From Bacillota bacterium (GTDB lineage Bacteria; Bacillota; Clostridia; Acetivibrionales; Acetivibrionaceae): a stretch of DNA of 64,000 nucleotides. Shown here in pieces: positions 43,666 through 54,055 of the stretch; within the stretch, counting starts at the first letter, position 1, and each line of letters starts with the position of its first letter. The DNA lies in NCBI GenBank assembly GCA_023398495.1, contig JAEWSG010000203.1, forward strand, positions 71,560-135,559. The letters run 5' to 3'. The notes beneath the pieces were generated by a model. The model worked only from the letters and a program-made list of their open reading frames with translations. It was not told the DNA's origin and searched no databases. The position numbers and the translations under genes were made by a program.

Positions 43666-44859
43666 CTATCTCGTAACAAGCCCATCTTTTTCCTTTTGAG
43701 CAAGTACAATAGATACATTTTTTATAGTATCGCCTTCACGGTGGGTTATATTTATCGAATCTCCGGGCTTTTTGGAATAAATATAAGTCCTGAGCTGCAT
43801 CATTGTATTAATTTCTTTTCCATCAACCTCTGTCATTATACAACCAACACGTAAACCGCTTCTGTAAGCAGGGCCATTTTCATCAACATTGGAAACATAT
43901 ACACCGGCATCAATATTTATAGTATTATCAAAATAAGGGACTACATCCTTGTCATATGCAAATACCCCAAGGTAAGGTTCGGCAAAGTCTCCACTTTCTA
44001 TAAAACGGTTTACTATGGGAATGGCTATATTTATTGGCACTGCAAATCCTATTCCCTCTGCGCTTGTTACCTTCACAGTATTTATTCCTATAACCTGACC
44101 TTTTGAATTTAGCAACGGTCCTCCACTATTTCCAGGATTAATGCTTGCATCAGTCTGGATAAGATCCTCCATATAATTCGCACCCTCCTCAGTTTCTATC
44201 TTAATTGTCCTATTGAGAGCACTAATTATACCTGAAGTAACAGTTCTCTGAAACTGAAGCCCTAACGGGTTTCCAATGGCTATTGCAGGCTCACCTACTG
44301 TTAGTCCGTTAGCATCCCCTAAAGGTATTGTTTTAAGTCCTGCTGCATTCACTTTAACAACAGCAAGATCCAGAACTGAATCAGCCCATACTGTAGTTCC
44401 ATCTACATTACGGCCATCCTCCAACGAAACTATTATTCTCTTATTCTTGCCTCCTGCAACATGGTGATTTGTTAGGATATAACCATTAGAACTTACAATT
44501 ACTCCAGAACCCACACCCCAACTTTCTGTATTTCCGTCAAATATAGATCTGCTGTCAACCTTCAGCACAGAAATTCCAACAACTCCCGGCATTGAAGTTT
44601 TTGCAACATTCTGAACTGTATCCCCCGGTGTAGTACTAGCCTGATTAGTTTCGCCTGGTGTCTGCGTTTGCCCTATGGAAAGCTGCTGCGGTATTGGTTT
44701 ATCATTTGTTTTGCTACCTTGCGGTTGTTGCTCCATATCACTAACAATGTACTGGGAAGCAAAAAAGAATAATAGTATTCCTACTCCTAAAGAAGTTACA
44801 AGGGCAGTTAAAAATGTTTTTACAAAACCACCTTTACCTCTTTTTCTATCCTCAAACAT
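43666..44859 (-). CDS. HtrA/DegP-like membrane-anchored serine protease with PDZ domain
   Basis: A 397-residue S1C protease. One N-terminal membrane helix (TFLTALVTSLGVGILLFFFA) anchors it. The triad is seen in NHHVAGG (His), DSVLDLAVVKV (Asp) and SINPGNSGGPLLNSKG (Ser). A PDZ domain (about residues 295-385) shows GVYVSNVDENGPAYRSGLRV and GCIMTEVDGKEI. It degrades or refolds misfolded proteins outside the membrane. The ATG follows AAAGGATG. Confidence 0.95.
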   Translation of the reverse strand: MFEDRKRGKGGFVKTFLTALVTSLGVGILLFFFASQYIVSDMEQQPQGSKTNDKPIPQQLSIGQTQTPGETNQASTTPGDTVQNVAKTSMPGVVGISVLKVDSRSIFDGNTESWGVGSGVIVSSNGYILTNHHVAGGKNKRIIVSLEDGRNVDGTTVWADSVLDLAVVKVNAAGLKTIPLGDANGLTVGEPAIAIGNPLGLQFQRTVTSGIISALNRTIKIETEEGANYMEDLIQTDASINPGNSGGPLLNSKGQVIGINTVKVTSAEGIGFAVPINIAIPIVNRFIESGDFAEPYLGVFAYDKDVVPYFDNTINIDAGVYVSNVDENGPAYRSGLRVGCIMTEVDGKEINTMMQLRTYIYSKKPGDSINITHREGDTIKNVSIVLAQKEKDGLVTR

Positions 44860-45041
44860 ATTATCATCCTTTTAAAGTTTATTTCTTAGTATTTCAAAAA
44901 TGCAGTAAAAGGATTCATACAAATTAAAAAATAACAAAGCATTTAACCAAACTTTGCAAATTGATTTCTATGTGCAAATTTCTTAAGAAATATAAAACAA
45001 CCATAATTTCCTATACTCTAAAAAAATTACAGCCTAAACTT

Positions 45042-45248
45042 TTAAGACTGTAATTTATCTTCTGCCGACCTTATTATTTTCTTAACACTTTTTTCAAACT
45101 TAGGTCTTGGAATCATAACCTGATGGTCACAGCCAAGGCACTTTATTTTGAAATCAGCTCCAACCCTGGTTACTTCCCATTCCTTGCTGCCACAAGGATG
45201 TTGTTTTTTCATCTCTACAATATCCCCAATAGAAAATTTATGGTTCAT
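45042..45248 (-). CDS. DUF951 family protein
   Basis: A 68-residue protein with the DUF951 signature: FSIGDIVEMKKQHPCGSKEW, then FKIKCLGCDHQVMIPRPKFE. Cysteines in HPCG and CLGC could bind zinc. The family is common in Firmicutes; its function is unknown. Often it is near chromosome-partition genes, but here it stands alone. Confidence 0.92.
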   Translation of the reverse strand: MNHKFSIGDIVEMKKQHPCGSKEWEVTRVGADFKIKCLGCDHQVMIPRPKFEKSVKKIIRSAEDKLQS

Positions 45249-45495
45249 GTTTGCTGCTCCCTTCCGTTTTCTCCGACCCTTTTAAAAAGTTGATCATTAA
45301 AATCCACTATCGTATTTCTTTTTATAATTTTTATAAATGTGCAAATTAAAAGAAGCACTACTCTTTATAATAACTAGTATAAAATTGTACAGGAATTAAT
45401 TCAAGTCAAAATACGTTTATTATGAAAGTATTAATAACCAATTCGAGCCTCCTCTAATACAATATAGTAGAGTAAATGACCAAGAAGGTGAAAAT

Positions 45496-46767
45496 ATGGA
45501 AACACTCCGCTTAGGATCAAGGGGTCCTGACGTAAAGCTTGTACAAAGCCTGCTTGCACGGATTGGATATCAGCCCGGTCCTGTTGATGGGGCTTATGGC
45601 CCTCAAACTCAACAAGCTGTATCTGCATTTCAGAGAGATAACGGTCTGGTGCCTGACGGCATCGTAGGTCCTGCCACATGGAGAATAATGGAGATACTTT
45701 TACAGGGTTACAATTTTTACTACGTTCAACCTGGAGATACTATTTATGGAATTGCACGCAAATTCTATACAACTCCTGCTGCAATTATTACAGCCAATCC
45801 GGGAATTAATCCGGACTTGATTTATATTGGCCAAAGATTAACTGTTCCTTATGGTATAGATGTAGTATTCACCGATATTGATTATACTTATGAAATAATG
45901 GAAAGAAACATTTACGGACTAAAAGCAAGGTATCCTTTTCTTGAAGTAGGAATAGCAGGAAGAAGTGTTCTCGGTAAAAATCTCTACTTTTTACGGCTTG
46001 GAAGAGGGTCTAGAGAAGTATTTTATAATGGAGCTCATCATGCAATTGAGTGGATTACAGCACCTCTTTTAATGAAATTTACAGAAAACTTCCTTAAAGC
46101 TTATGCAACCGGCAGCTCGCTTCGTGGCTACAATGTGAGGGATATCTGGAACCAAAGCAGCATTTATATCGTTCCTATGGTAAATCCCGATGGTGTCGAC
46201 CTTGTTTTAAATGGGCTCGATCCGTCAAACCCTTACTACAACCAGCTTCGTCAATGGAATACTACCGGACAGCCTTTCTCCCAGGTATGGAGTGCAAACA
46301 TCAGAGGTGTAGATTTAAACAGGAATTACCCTGCTAGTTGGGCTGAAGCAAAAGCTCAGGAGCCCTCTTTGGGTATTTATGGACCTGGACCGACAAGATA
46401 TGGCGGGCCAGCTCCCCTGTCAGAACCCGAATCCTCCGCAATGGTAAACTTTACAAGGCAACATAATTTCAGGTTGGTTATCGCTTACCATTCCCAGGGA
46501 AGGGTAATTTATTGGAATTACCTTAACATGGCACCACAGGAAGCTTTAAGAATTGCAAACGTTTTCTCGAGGGCAAGTGGCTATTCTGTTTCAACTGTAC
46601 CTTACGAAGCTGCTTACGCCGGATACAAAGACTGGTTTATAAGAGAGTACGGGCGGCCTGGGTATACATTAGAAGTTGGATTAGGTAAAAATCCTTTGCC
46701 CATATCACAATTTAACACTATTTATAATGAAAATGAAGAAATAATGCTCCTTTCGCCTCTATTGTAG
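45496..46767 (+). CDS. Peptidoglycan-binding/LysM M14 endopeptidase (gamma-D-Glu-diamino acid type)
   Basis: A 423-residue enzyme. Residues 5-60 are a peptidoglycan-binding module (GSRGPDVKLVQSLLARIGYQ, DGAYGPQTQQAVSAFQRDNG), about 75-120 a LysM (YYVQPGDTIYGIARKFYTTP), and the rest an M14 carboxypeptidase. Zinc residues lie in NGAHHAIEW (HxxE) and VIAYHSQGR; the catalytic Glu is in YTLEVGLGKN. There is no signal peptide, as in Bacillus sphaericus endopeptidase I, which acts on spore peptidoglycan. It cleaves wall stem peptides. Confidence 0.93.
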   Translation: METLRLGSRGPDVKLVQSLLARIGYQPGPVDGAYGPQTQQAVSAFQRDNGLVPDGIVGPATWRIMEILLQGYNFYYVQPGDTIYGIARKFYTTPAAIITANPGINPDLIYIGQRLTVPYGIDVVFTDIDYTYEIMERNIYGLKARYPFLEVGIAGRSVLGKNLYFLRLGRGSREVFYNGAHHAIEWITAPLLMKFTENFLKAYATGSSLRGYNVRDIWNQSSIYIVPMVNPDGVDLVLNGLDPSNPYYNQLRQWNTTGQPFSQVWSANIRGVDLNRNYPASWAEAKAQEPSLGIYGPGPTRYGGPAPLSEPESSAMVNFTRQHNFRLVIAYHSQGRVIYWNYLNMAPQEALRIANVFSRASGYSVSTVPYEAAYAGYKDWFIREYGRPGYTLEVGLGKNPLPISQFNTIYNENEEIMLLSPLL

Positions 46768-46818
46768 ATAATTTTTGCAGCATTTTAATAACCAAAAATA
46801 AAATGCCCTTTTCAAGCC

Positions 46819-46868
46819 CGAGTATAGGAATTTACAAAAAACAAAATCTTTATAAATTCCTATACTCG
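46819..46868. repeat. 16-bp-stem inverted repeat downstream of the M14 gene
   Basis: CGAGTATAGGAATTTA (46819-46834) and TAAATTCCTATACTCG (46853-46868) are perfect inverted repeats around an 18-nt loop. No U-tract follows, so it may be a terminator of weak type or a binding site. Confidence 0.6.
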
Positions 46869-46928
46869 AACAAAACCGCTTGCATTTTGTTTTCAATCTA
46901 ATATTATTAGGTCAGCGGAGGAAACATA

Positions 46929-47039
46929 ATGGATAGAGAAGAAAATATAATTCCGAATTTTGCTCCCGAAGTAGTTGATGCTTTCACCGCCTTAAAAACA
47001 GAGTTCAAAATAGTCAACAATTCCTTAAGCCGCTTATAA
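46929..47039 (+). CDS. Small ORF, 36 codons, unknown
   Basis: ATG at 46929 has a GGAGGA site 6-8 nt upstream, and the frame gives MDREENIIPNFAPEVVDAFT followed by a helix ending NNSLSRL before TAA (47037-47039). Composition is amphipathic and protein-like. It stands between two transcription units and converges with topB, whose stop is 9 bp away. It is not a known family; the ribosome site is the main support. Confidence 0.45.
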   Translation: MDREENIIPNFAPEVVDAFTALKTEFKIVNNSLSRL

Positions 47040-47048
47040 TAACTGGCA

Positions 47049-49001
47049 CTAAACATTAAACATCTTAACAAGATTAATGCTGTTATTACTCCTTTTAACC
47101 TTTTCTATCGTTCTATTTATATAATCACAAAGTTTTTTGTCAAAAACCTCCTGTGTAGTTTCCCTGTTTTCAATCATCGTAAGACCTTTTTCCCAACTTG
47201 CAGTAAGTGATGGGCTTAAAAGCTCTTTTGCAGTCCTCCTTACCAGTTCAACAATAGCCTCCCCTTTCAATGTAGGAGTAACTACCTGCGTCTTTGAGTT
47301 TATATTTATATATCCTATGTCTTTAAGCTTCTTTATAATACCTGCACGTGTAGCAGAAGTACCTATTCCGGTTGTTTTTATTTGTTCCCTGAGTTCCTCG
47401 TCCTCAATAAATTTTCCTGCCTTCTCCATAGTAATTATAAGTGATCCGTCAGTATACCTCGGAGGCGGTTTTGTCTCTTTCTCTTCAAGTTCAAATCCTT
47501 TTGCTTCGCACTTCTCATTTTTTTTAAGCAAATGTATGGGCACTTCAGTATAATCGTCTTCATCTTTTGCTTTAGTCACCTCGTAAATTTCCTTCCATCC
47601 TGCTTCCTTTAAGGTTCTAGAGCTTGTAACAAATATTTCTTCTGCTACCTCAGTCTCTACCTTAACAGTGTTATATACAGCAGGGGGATAGAATATAGCC
47701 AGGAATCTTTTAGCAATAAGAGAATAAATTTTTTTCTCATCCTCACTAAGCTTATTTAAGTCAGCAGTAACATAAGTTGGTATCAAGGCGTAGTGGTCTG
47801 TTACTTTTTTATCGTCAACATACCTCTTTGTGGTCTTTGTTACTTTTAACTCCCCAAATTCCTTTATTCTCGAAACACAATCTCTGAAAACAGGATTCAA
47901 AAAGAGCCCATTGAGAACTTTTGGTAGTTCAGCTACTATATCTGTAGACAGCACCCTGCAGTCAGTCCTTGGGTAAGTTATCAGTTTCTTCTCGTATAAA
48001 CTTTGGGCAACCCCCAGAGTTTTGTCTACAGGTAGTTTGAACTTCTTATTTGCTTCCGACTGGAGCTCTGCAAGGTTAAAGAGCAGAGGAGGAAGCTCAT
48101 TTTTACTTTTTATCTCAATTTTTTTTACTTTTCCCTCACTGCCTCTTAATTTTTCAATTATTGCCTCCGCTTCCTCTTTATTGATATACCTTTCACCTTC
48201 TTGAGAAGTATCATCCGCTTTTATACTTTTACTTCTTTCCGGTACCCATTTACCCTTGTATTCAATCTTACTGTCAAAAGATAAAAAGTTTGCAGTGACG
48301 GCATAATGAATTTTAGGCACAAAATTCCTGATCTCAAGTTCCCTCTCGGTGACCAGACCCAAAACGCAGGTCATAACCCTACCTATAGCAATAACTGAGG
48401 ACTTGCTTTCTTTTAAGAGAGCCGAAAGATTTCGTCCATAAAGGCATGTATATATTCTGCTGAAATTCATCCCAAACAGCCAATCTTCTTTTGCCCTGCT
48501 GTATGCTGCCTGGGACAAAGAGTCATATTCAGTTATATTCTTTGCATTTGCAATACCTTCTTTTATAGCTTCTTCTGTCTGGGATGAGACCCACACTCTT
48601 TTTGCAGGCTTTGAACTTCCGCTATGTTCATATACAAGCCTGAAAATATATTCTCCTTCTCGCCCGCTGTCGGTACAAGCATAGACAAAATCAATATCCT
48701 CCCTTAGCATAAGCGTTTTTATTGCCTCAAACTGCTTTTTGACACCTTCATTGTCAATAACTATATATTTATACTCTTGAGGAATTATCGGAAGATGGTC
48801 AACTCTCCACTCTTTGTAAGCTTCATTATATGCATCGGGGAATGCCAACGTAATAAGGTGACCAAAACACCATGTGATTATTGAATTATTTGACTGAGCA
48901 TAGCCTCGTATTCTGTCGCTTTTTGAAATGTTCATACCCAACACAGCAGCAAAACTTGCTGCAACAGAAGGTTTTTCAGTGATGTATAAATTTTTACCCA
49001 A
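47049..49001 (-). CDS. topB: DNA topoisomerase III
   Basis: A 650-residue type IA enzyme. The TOPRIM domain begins KNLYITEKPSVAASFAAVLG and has YACTDSGREGEYIFR. The active tyrosine lies in KKLITYPRTDCRVLS. GIGTSATRAGIIKKLKDIGY and PTLKGEAIVELVRR are typical of TopB/TraE enzymes. It decatenates DNA, often in recombination. The start is a TTG with AAGGAGAT before it. No plasmid or conjugation gene is nearby, so it is probably the chromosomal enzyme. Confidence 0.95.
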   Translation of the reverse strand: MGKNLYITEKPSVAASFAAVLGMNISKSDRIRGYAQSNNSIITWCFGHLITLAFPDAYNEAYKEWRVDHLPIIPQEYKYIVIDNEGVKKQFEAIKTLMLREDIDFVYACTDSGREGEYIFRLVYEHSGSSKPAKRVWVSSQTEEAIKEGIANAKNITEYDSLSQAAYSRAKEDWLFGMNFSRIYTCLYGRNLSALLKESKSSVIAIGRVMTCVLGLVTERELEIRNFVPKIHYAVTANFLSFDSKIEYKGKWVPERSKSIKADDTSQEGERYINKEEAEAIIEKLRGSEGKVKKIEIKSKNELPPLLFNLAELQSEANKKFKLPVDKTLGVAQSLYEKKLITYPRTDCRVLSTDIVAELPKVLNGLFLNPVFRDCVSRIKEFGELKVTKTTKRYVDDKKVTDHYALIPTYVTADLNKLSEDEKKIYSLIAKRFLAIFYPPAVYNTVKVETEVAEEIFVTSSRTLKEAGWKEIYEVTKAKDEDDYTEVPIHLLKKNEKCEAKGFELEEKETKPPPRYTDGSLIITMEKAGKFIEDEELREQIKTTGIGTSATRAGIIKKLKDIGYININSKTQVVTPTLKGEAIVELVRRTAKELLSPSLTASWEKGLTMIENRETTQEVFDKKLCDYINRTIEKVKRSNNSINLVKMFNV

Positions 49002-49191
49002 AAATATCTCCTTATTATTCTATATTTTTTCAAAAACTTGTCCTCTGATAAAGCTTTCATAATATATCGCAGAACTGTTAATTGTACAAATTTTATACTT
49101 TGATCAACTCTATTAATTTTACAGTATTCAAATTAAATCTTCAATACTCTGAAAAAGAGGAAGCCCTTGATAGACTTCCAATGTACAACTC

Positions 49192-49227
49192 TTCTAAAAA
49201 GTTTGTTTTTTATCAAACTTTTTAGAA
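49192..49227. other. 14-bp-stem hairpin downstream of yabG
   Basis: TTCTAAAAAGTTTG and CAAACTTTTTAGAA are perfect inverted repeats around an 8-nt loop. It may end the yabG transcript, though no U-tract follows on the minus strand. Confidence 0.55.
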
Positions 49228-49300
49228 GATATCGTTCTGCCTCTGAAGCAGCGTATATTATTTCTTTGATTGCAGGTACAGCTATATTGTAACAATTTTT

Positions 49301-50119
49301 CTACATTCTCTTCAAATGGCCTTTGGTCCTTATACCGCCTATGCCCTCAACACCTGATATTGTCATTTGAGCTATTTGCTCTGGATTAACATAGTGGCCT
49401 ACATCTGTAAGAGCTACTTTTTCACTTACAATTGCCGGATCTAGTGCATTAATATTTATTCTTCCCGGAGAACTTGCAAAGTTTGCACCCGCACTCATAA
49501 TTCCTTCAAAGTACGACTGACAAGCTCCAGCAAATATACATAACCTGTCAAAACTGCTCTCATACTCACGGGCCAGCTTTACAGATTGAATGAAGTACCT
49601 GGAATTTCTATAACTTTCAATAGAGTTAAGGTTACTTCCCTCCTTTTTTATACCGTCATGCCCTGTCAAAACCAATATATCAGGTCTGTGCTCCTGCAAC
49701 GCACGACTTACCACCCCTGGCTGATCACTCTCAGCAGCTACAATTCCAACAACGTTAATACCGGCTTCCCTATAGTGACTTTTACACATATTTAAAAACT
49801 TTTCACTAGAATCTATTTGAAGTATTTTTCCCGGCCTTTCCCTTAGTCTGCCAAACCAAAACAACCTTCTTGAAAACTTACCTCTATACATAGTTTGCCT
49901 TGCATTCATAATATCTCTTTGTAGATTTAACTGTACACTTTTATAGTCCTGCTTAATCAAGTCTTCAGCACTAGAATCGGCTTCTATTCTGTAAAATAAG
50001 CCTTTTAAAACATATACAGGCTTAGCCCCATCTCTGCTAACAATATCAACAACTGTAAAATAAATATCGTTGCCATGGGATTTCCTTGTTACAATGTCCC
50101 CTATCTTATAATCATACAT
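49301..50119 (-). CDS. yabG: Sporulation-specific protease YabG
   Basis: A 272-residue protein. The start domain MYDYKIGDIVTRKSHGNDIY and later VGIVAAESDQPGVVSRALQE, HRPDILVLTGHDGIKKEGSN and FAGACQSYFEGIMSAGANFA are the YabG pattern, with a catalytic-type Cys in GACQSYFEG. YabG trims spore coat proteins in the mother cell. The ATG at 50119 is correct because AGGAGGG lies 6 nt upstream; an open frame further upstream is not coding. Confidence 0.95.
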   Translation of the reverse strand: MYDYKIGDIVTRKSHGNDIYFTVVDIVSRDGAKPVYVLKGLFYRIEADSSAEDLIKQDYKSVQLNLQRDIMNARQTMYRGKFSRRLFWFGRLRERPGKILQIDSSEKFLNMCKSHYREAGINVVGIVAAESDQPGVVSRALQEHRPDILVLTGHDGIKKEGSNLNSIESYRNSRYFIQSVKLAREYESSFDRLCIFAGACQSYFEGIMSAGANFASSPGRININALDPAIVSEKVALTDVGHYVNPEQIAQMTISGVEGIGGIRTKGHLKRM

Positions 50120-50258
50120 ATTGACCCTCCTAAATAGAAGTTTACATATTACATAATATGCAAAACATCTATTAAAGGGCTTGTACACATAACTGTTTTT
50201 TTACATAACGTTCTAATAATTTATTGGTACAAAATATAAAACACCTCGGATATACAGG

Positions 50259-52625
50259 CTAAACCATCCACGCTTTCAGCTTCCCAACTTCCTTCTTAAC
50301 ATACGTTCTTACTTCGTTATACTTTTCCATAGCTGACGATACAACTTGTTGATCGGGTGTTAATCCTCCATATTCCGACTTATTAAAGCTAACGGCAAAT
50401 TCCAGCAAATTTATGCCACTTGCTTCAAGTACTCTTTCTGCGTAACCTAAAGGTGTTTCATACTTCTTTATATCCAGATTGATTTTACCAAGTAAATATG
50501 AGATTCTTGCAAATACAATCGAAACCGCAGCTTTATTGTCAGATTTTAAAACAAGATTTTTCCAGAGACTTCTTTTAATTCTGTTAAATAACCAAATCAA
50601 AATAATTAATACAAAAATAGTATAAGGAATAAACAAAAACTTAGCCCAAAGAGGCATTGCGGCTATAAAAGCAGCAATTACGGAAAAAATGTCTTTAAAG
50701 GTATTGACCAACCCGTCAAAAAACACACCAAACCTGTTTTGTGAACTTCCTGTACCGACAGTTGGTTCAAAAACCATCCAGCCAAAGCCGGCAATATAAA
50801 CTTCAGGGAAAGCATGGGCATGTTTTTCTCTTATAAGATAGTTCCCCGATTCAGAATCCCATTCACTTGCTACAAAACCTTCCACGTATCTTGCAGGCAT
50901 ACCGGCTGCCCTTGCTAAAATAACCATCGCTGATGCAAAGTGCATACATATACCTTGCTTACTCTCAAAAATAAAGAAATCATTATAATCCATGCTCCTA
51001 GGCTTACTTGGCGGTGTCAGATCATACTCAAAACCTGTAGTATAAAAAAAATCTACTATAGCCTCAGCTTTGTCATAATCGTTTGACAATCCAGCTGTTA
51101 TACTAGCTGAAAGATCATAAATTCTCTGTGGCAAATCATCAGGAAGAGAAGTATAATTATCATAAGCTGTGTTAATCTCATTGTTGGCTTCTTCTATCAC
51201 ATCCTTGGTATGAGGCATTATAACCAGCTTACCTTTCGAAACCTCTTCTTCAATTGCTCCGTCGCTATTATAGTCAACTACATAATTATCGGGATCAAAT
51301 ATATTTGTTACCAATTCCTTGTTTATATTCTTTAGTACTCCTAATTCCAAACTGGAGTGCGGCACGTTCTGGGATAAATATTCAACCGTATATGATTCAT
51401 TGATATTGGGCAGCTGTCCGTCTGCGATATAACACTCAGAGTAATCATTTATATAAACCTCTGAGTTATTCCACAAGCCAAAGTCACATACCCCCGGCGG
51501 GTTGAGTAACGATTGCATAGGTACCCCTTTAGTATGAATATAGGCCTGATTTACTTGCTGAGGTTTTAATGTACCTTCAAAAAATGTATCTGTTTCAGAA
51601 ATCCCCGACAACATCAGCCCATTCTTTCTCATACGCTGCAAAAGCTCTATCAAAACATTGAACTTGTAGTATCTGTTTTTTGTCTCCCTTACATCCCTTT
51701 TTTCATCAAGCTTTTTGTTTCCTTTAAGCCAACGGTTATCAGCATACCTATCCCAGTTTTGTACTCTGAAGTATAAGGGTTCCTGGGCACTAACTTCAAA
51801 AAGCACGTTATCTCCTAGTGGAGGTGTCATCGAGTCGAGATTACTTTGATTTTTAATTCCCATGGTACTGAATATGTTAGTTAAATTCTGCATTTGAATA
51901 TTTTGTTGATTTGTTTGAGCCAGATTCTGTATTGTCTGATTCAGAACCTGGTTTAAATATGCCACTTTTGGTATAGTTTCAGGTTTTGGAGAAATTAATG
52001 CCAAGGTCATAACTATTCCAATAAAAATTGTTAAAGACATAACGTACCAGGGATTTTTTATGTGATAGTCATTCTTTGAATCAACAGTCTTTTTAACAGT
52101 CCGCTCTGCATACAGCGAAAAAAACAGTACCAGGAAAAGTATGAATGGTATTGTAACATTACTGTCAGTTTTTGCTGCCTGAAGCATAAAAGGAATTATT
52201 CCGATTAGTAGAAGAACTGATATTCTAAACCTTATATTTGTAAAATAGAAAACGGTTGTGGAAAAACCGTATGCTGCGATCAACAAGGTTCCGAAGGAAA
52301 AAGCCGGTACGACTTCTATACTTTCCGGCTTTGTTACAACAATCCATATTAGATAGGACAGATTTGATTTCCCTGAAGACAAAATAGTGGCAAAAATAAG
52401 CATATAGTATGCAACTGTTCCAAGAATAAACAATACACTCCCTGCAACACCCTGCCTTTTAACATATATACAAAAAACAAAAAGAATAGTATTAACCAGA
52501 GTAATCACTAATAAAATATCCAATATGGGCAATCCAAAAAATGAACTCATAGCCCAATAAGTCAGTATAATGGAAAACAGAAGAGATAGTTTTTGATTTT
52601 TTAATTCCTTAAGAAGCCCTTTCAT
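50259..52625 (-). CDS. Transglutaminase-domain membrane protein (TgpA-like)
   Basis: A 788-residue protein. The first 200 residues hold about six membrane helices (LLFSIILTYWAMSSFFGLPI, FSFGTLLIAAYGFSTTVFYF). The transglutaminase-like domain contains KQGICMHFASAMVILARAAG with the Cys, MPARYVEGF, KHAHAFPEVYIAGFGWMVFE with the His and Asp/Glu. Another helix (LFIPYTIFVLIILIWLF) and a DUF4129-like tail follow. The ATG at 52625 lies 9 nt after GGAGG. It is the last gene of the MoxR/DUF58 operon. Confidence 0.9.
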   Translation of the reverse strand: MKGLLKELKNQKLSLLFSIILTYWAMSSFFGLPILDILLVITLVNTILFVFCIYVKRQGVAGSVLFILGTVAYYMLIFATILSSGKSNLSYLIWIVVTKPESIEVVPAFSFGTLLIAAYGFSTTVFYFTNIRFRISVLLLIGIIPFMLQAAKTDSNVTIPFILFLVLFFSLYAERTVKKTVDSKNDYHIKNPWYVMSLTIFIGIVMTLALISPKPETIPKVAYLNQVLNQTIQNLAQTNQQNIQMQNLTNIFSTMGIKNQSNLDSMTPPLGDNVLFEVSAQEPLYFRVQNWDRYADNRWLKGNKKLDEKRDVRETKNRYYKFNVLIELLQRMRKNGLMLSGISETDTFFEGTLKPQQVNQAYIHTKGVPMQSLLNPPGVCDFGLWNNSEVYINDYSECYIADGQLPNINESYTVEYLSQNVPHSSLELGVLKNINKELVTNIFDPDNYVVDYNSDGAIEEEVSKGKLVIMPHTKDVIEEANNEINTAYDNYTSLPDDLPQRIYDLSASITAGLSNDYDKAEAIVDFFYTTGFEYDLTPPSKPRSMDYNDFFIFESKQGICMHFASAMVILARAAGMPARYVEGFVASEWDSESGNYLIREKHAHAFPEVYIAGFGWMVFEPTVGTGSSQNRFGVFFDGLVNTFKDIFSVIAAFIAAMPLWAKFLFIPYTIFVLIILIWLFNRIKRSLWKNLVLKSDNKAAVSIVFARISYLLGKINLDIKKYETPLGYAERVLEASGINLLEFAVSFNKSEYGGLTPDQQVVSSAMEKYNEVRTYVKKEVGKLKAWMV

Positions 52626-52696
52626 TGCATCCATCCTCCAGCAATTATTATTTCCAGAATTTCTATTTATCTTTTTAAATTCCCTTCACTAATAAG

Positions 52697-54028
52697 CTAT
52701 GATAACGCCTCCGTAATGTCATCATCAATACCTAACACCCATGTATTACCCTGTCTGTTTGATAGAGTCTTTTCCCCTTCTCTAAAGCCCATTACACTTC
52801 TTAACACGGAACTTTTTATTGAAACAGCATCCACAATTATCCCATAATTAGTAAAGCTGTCAATCGCCTTTTGCAAAGATTCATCATGATAACCTGTAAA
52901 AACTGTAGACTCTCCCCCCCCTGCATAGCGGCTCCTGCCTTCGTGCTCAATAATATCCACTAAAGGTAACCGTTTTGAAAAATCCAGAACAATATCTTTT
53001 GAGAACGTGTAAGATGCCAGTCTATGCTGGATTTCGTTTATACTTTTACCATCAATTATTGCATATCTGTTCCAGTTGTTATTTTCGTACAGCCATAACT
53101 CAACCTCTCTGCCTGTTTTGACTGACATGTGTGCCACTGCAAGCATAGCCTCAAGAGTTTTCTCCTCTAACATCAAAACTTCGTCTTCAAAATTGTTTCC
53201 TCTTTTATCAGACTTATTAGAGGGATTTAAGAGAAGTTGCAATACCGTTTTGCTACTTTGCTCTCTTTGCGGTGTTTCCATATAAGGATCTAAAATAAGC
53301 CGCTTTTTTGAAACGCCTCTTCCCTCATCCTTTCGAACCATAAGTTTTTCAGTCCTCGCTGAGAGTTTCCAGTGTACCTTATGAAGCGGATCTCCCGCCA
53401 TATATTCTCTGAATTCATAGCCCGGTTCACCACTCCAACTGTATAGCCCTGTTGTTACAATGCCAGAATCATCCTGCTGCAGAGATTCAGGTGAAGCCAA
53501 TAGTATTTTACTGGTTGGCTTTATGTCCTGAAGCCTTGGAAGAACTGTAACTTCTCCTTTGTACCTATCTTCAAAGGAACCACCTAATACTGATAGTGAA
53601 AATAAATTCAAGTAATCTTTCAGCCTTATATCAATTACTCCTATTTCTCCGATTCCTCTGCTTTTTGCAGTATATTCCACTGTAATAGTTTTATTTTGAA
53701 ACGGCCCTAATGAAACCATTACCTCATTTGACCCGGGTACACTGAAATTTACAGCCCGACAGAATGTTACATTAATAAATGGGAACGGCATAAACGACTT
53801 ATTTTTTATATGTACATTGACCCTTGTAATTCCACCTTTTTCAACCTCTGATGATGGTGCATCAATAGCAACCTCAATTTTTTTCCTTGCAGGAAAAACC
53901 AGAAGAAACGACACTATAGGAGAGAGAAGAAACATGTAAACCATTATCATGCTTGTTTCCCCACCAATAATGTAAGAATAAATATAAACAAAAATCGTCA
54001 TTAAGAAAAACAAAACAAAATTTCTCAT
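52697..54028 (-). CDS. DUF58 domain protein
   Basis: A 443-residue protein. Two N-terminal membrane helices (FVLFFLMTIFVYIYSYIIGG and IMVYMFLLSPIVSFLLVF) precede a beta domain and the DUF58 core (GDPLHKVHWKLSARTEKLMV, KRLILDP), a vWA-like fold. DUF58 proteins work with MoxR ATPases. It follows the ATPase gene by 27 bp. Confidence 0.92.
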   Translation of the reverse strand: MRNFVLFFLMTIFVYIYSYIIGGETSMIMVYMFLLSPIVSFLLVFPARKKIEVAIDAPSSEVEKGGITRVNVHIKNKSFMPFPFINVTFCRAVNFSVPGSNEVMVSLGPFQNKTITVEYTAKSRGIGEIGVIDIRLKDYLNLFSLSVLGGSFEDRYKGEVTVLPRLQDIKPTSKILLASPESLQQDDSGIVTTGLYSWSGEPGYEFREYMAGDPLHKVHWKLSARTEKLMVRKDEGRGVSKKRLILDPYMETPQREQSSKTVLQLLLNPSNKSDKRGNNFEDEVLMLEEKTLEAMLAVAHMSVKTGREVELWLYENNNWNRYAIIDGKSINEIQHRLASYTFSKDIVLDFSKRLPLVDIIEHEGRSRYAGGGESTVFTGYHDESLQKAIDSFTNYGIIVDAVSIKSSVLRSVMGFREGEKTLSNRQGNTWVLGIDDDITEALS

Positions 54029-54055
54029 TGTATTTTCCCTTTCTTTTAGAGGGCA

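Noticed and set aside
46819..46868. Strong terminator after the M14 gene
   Set aside because: The stem is perfect but no U-tract follows, so it was listed only as an inverted repeat.
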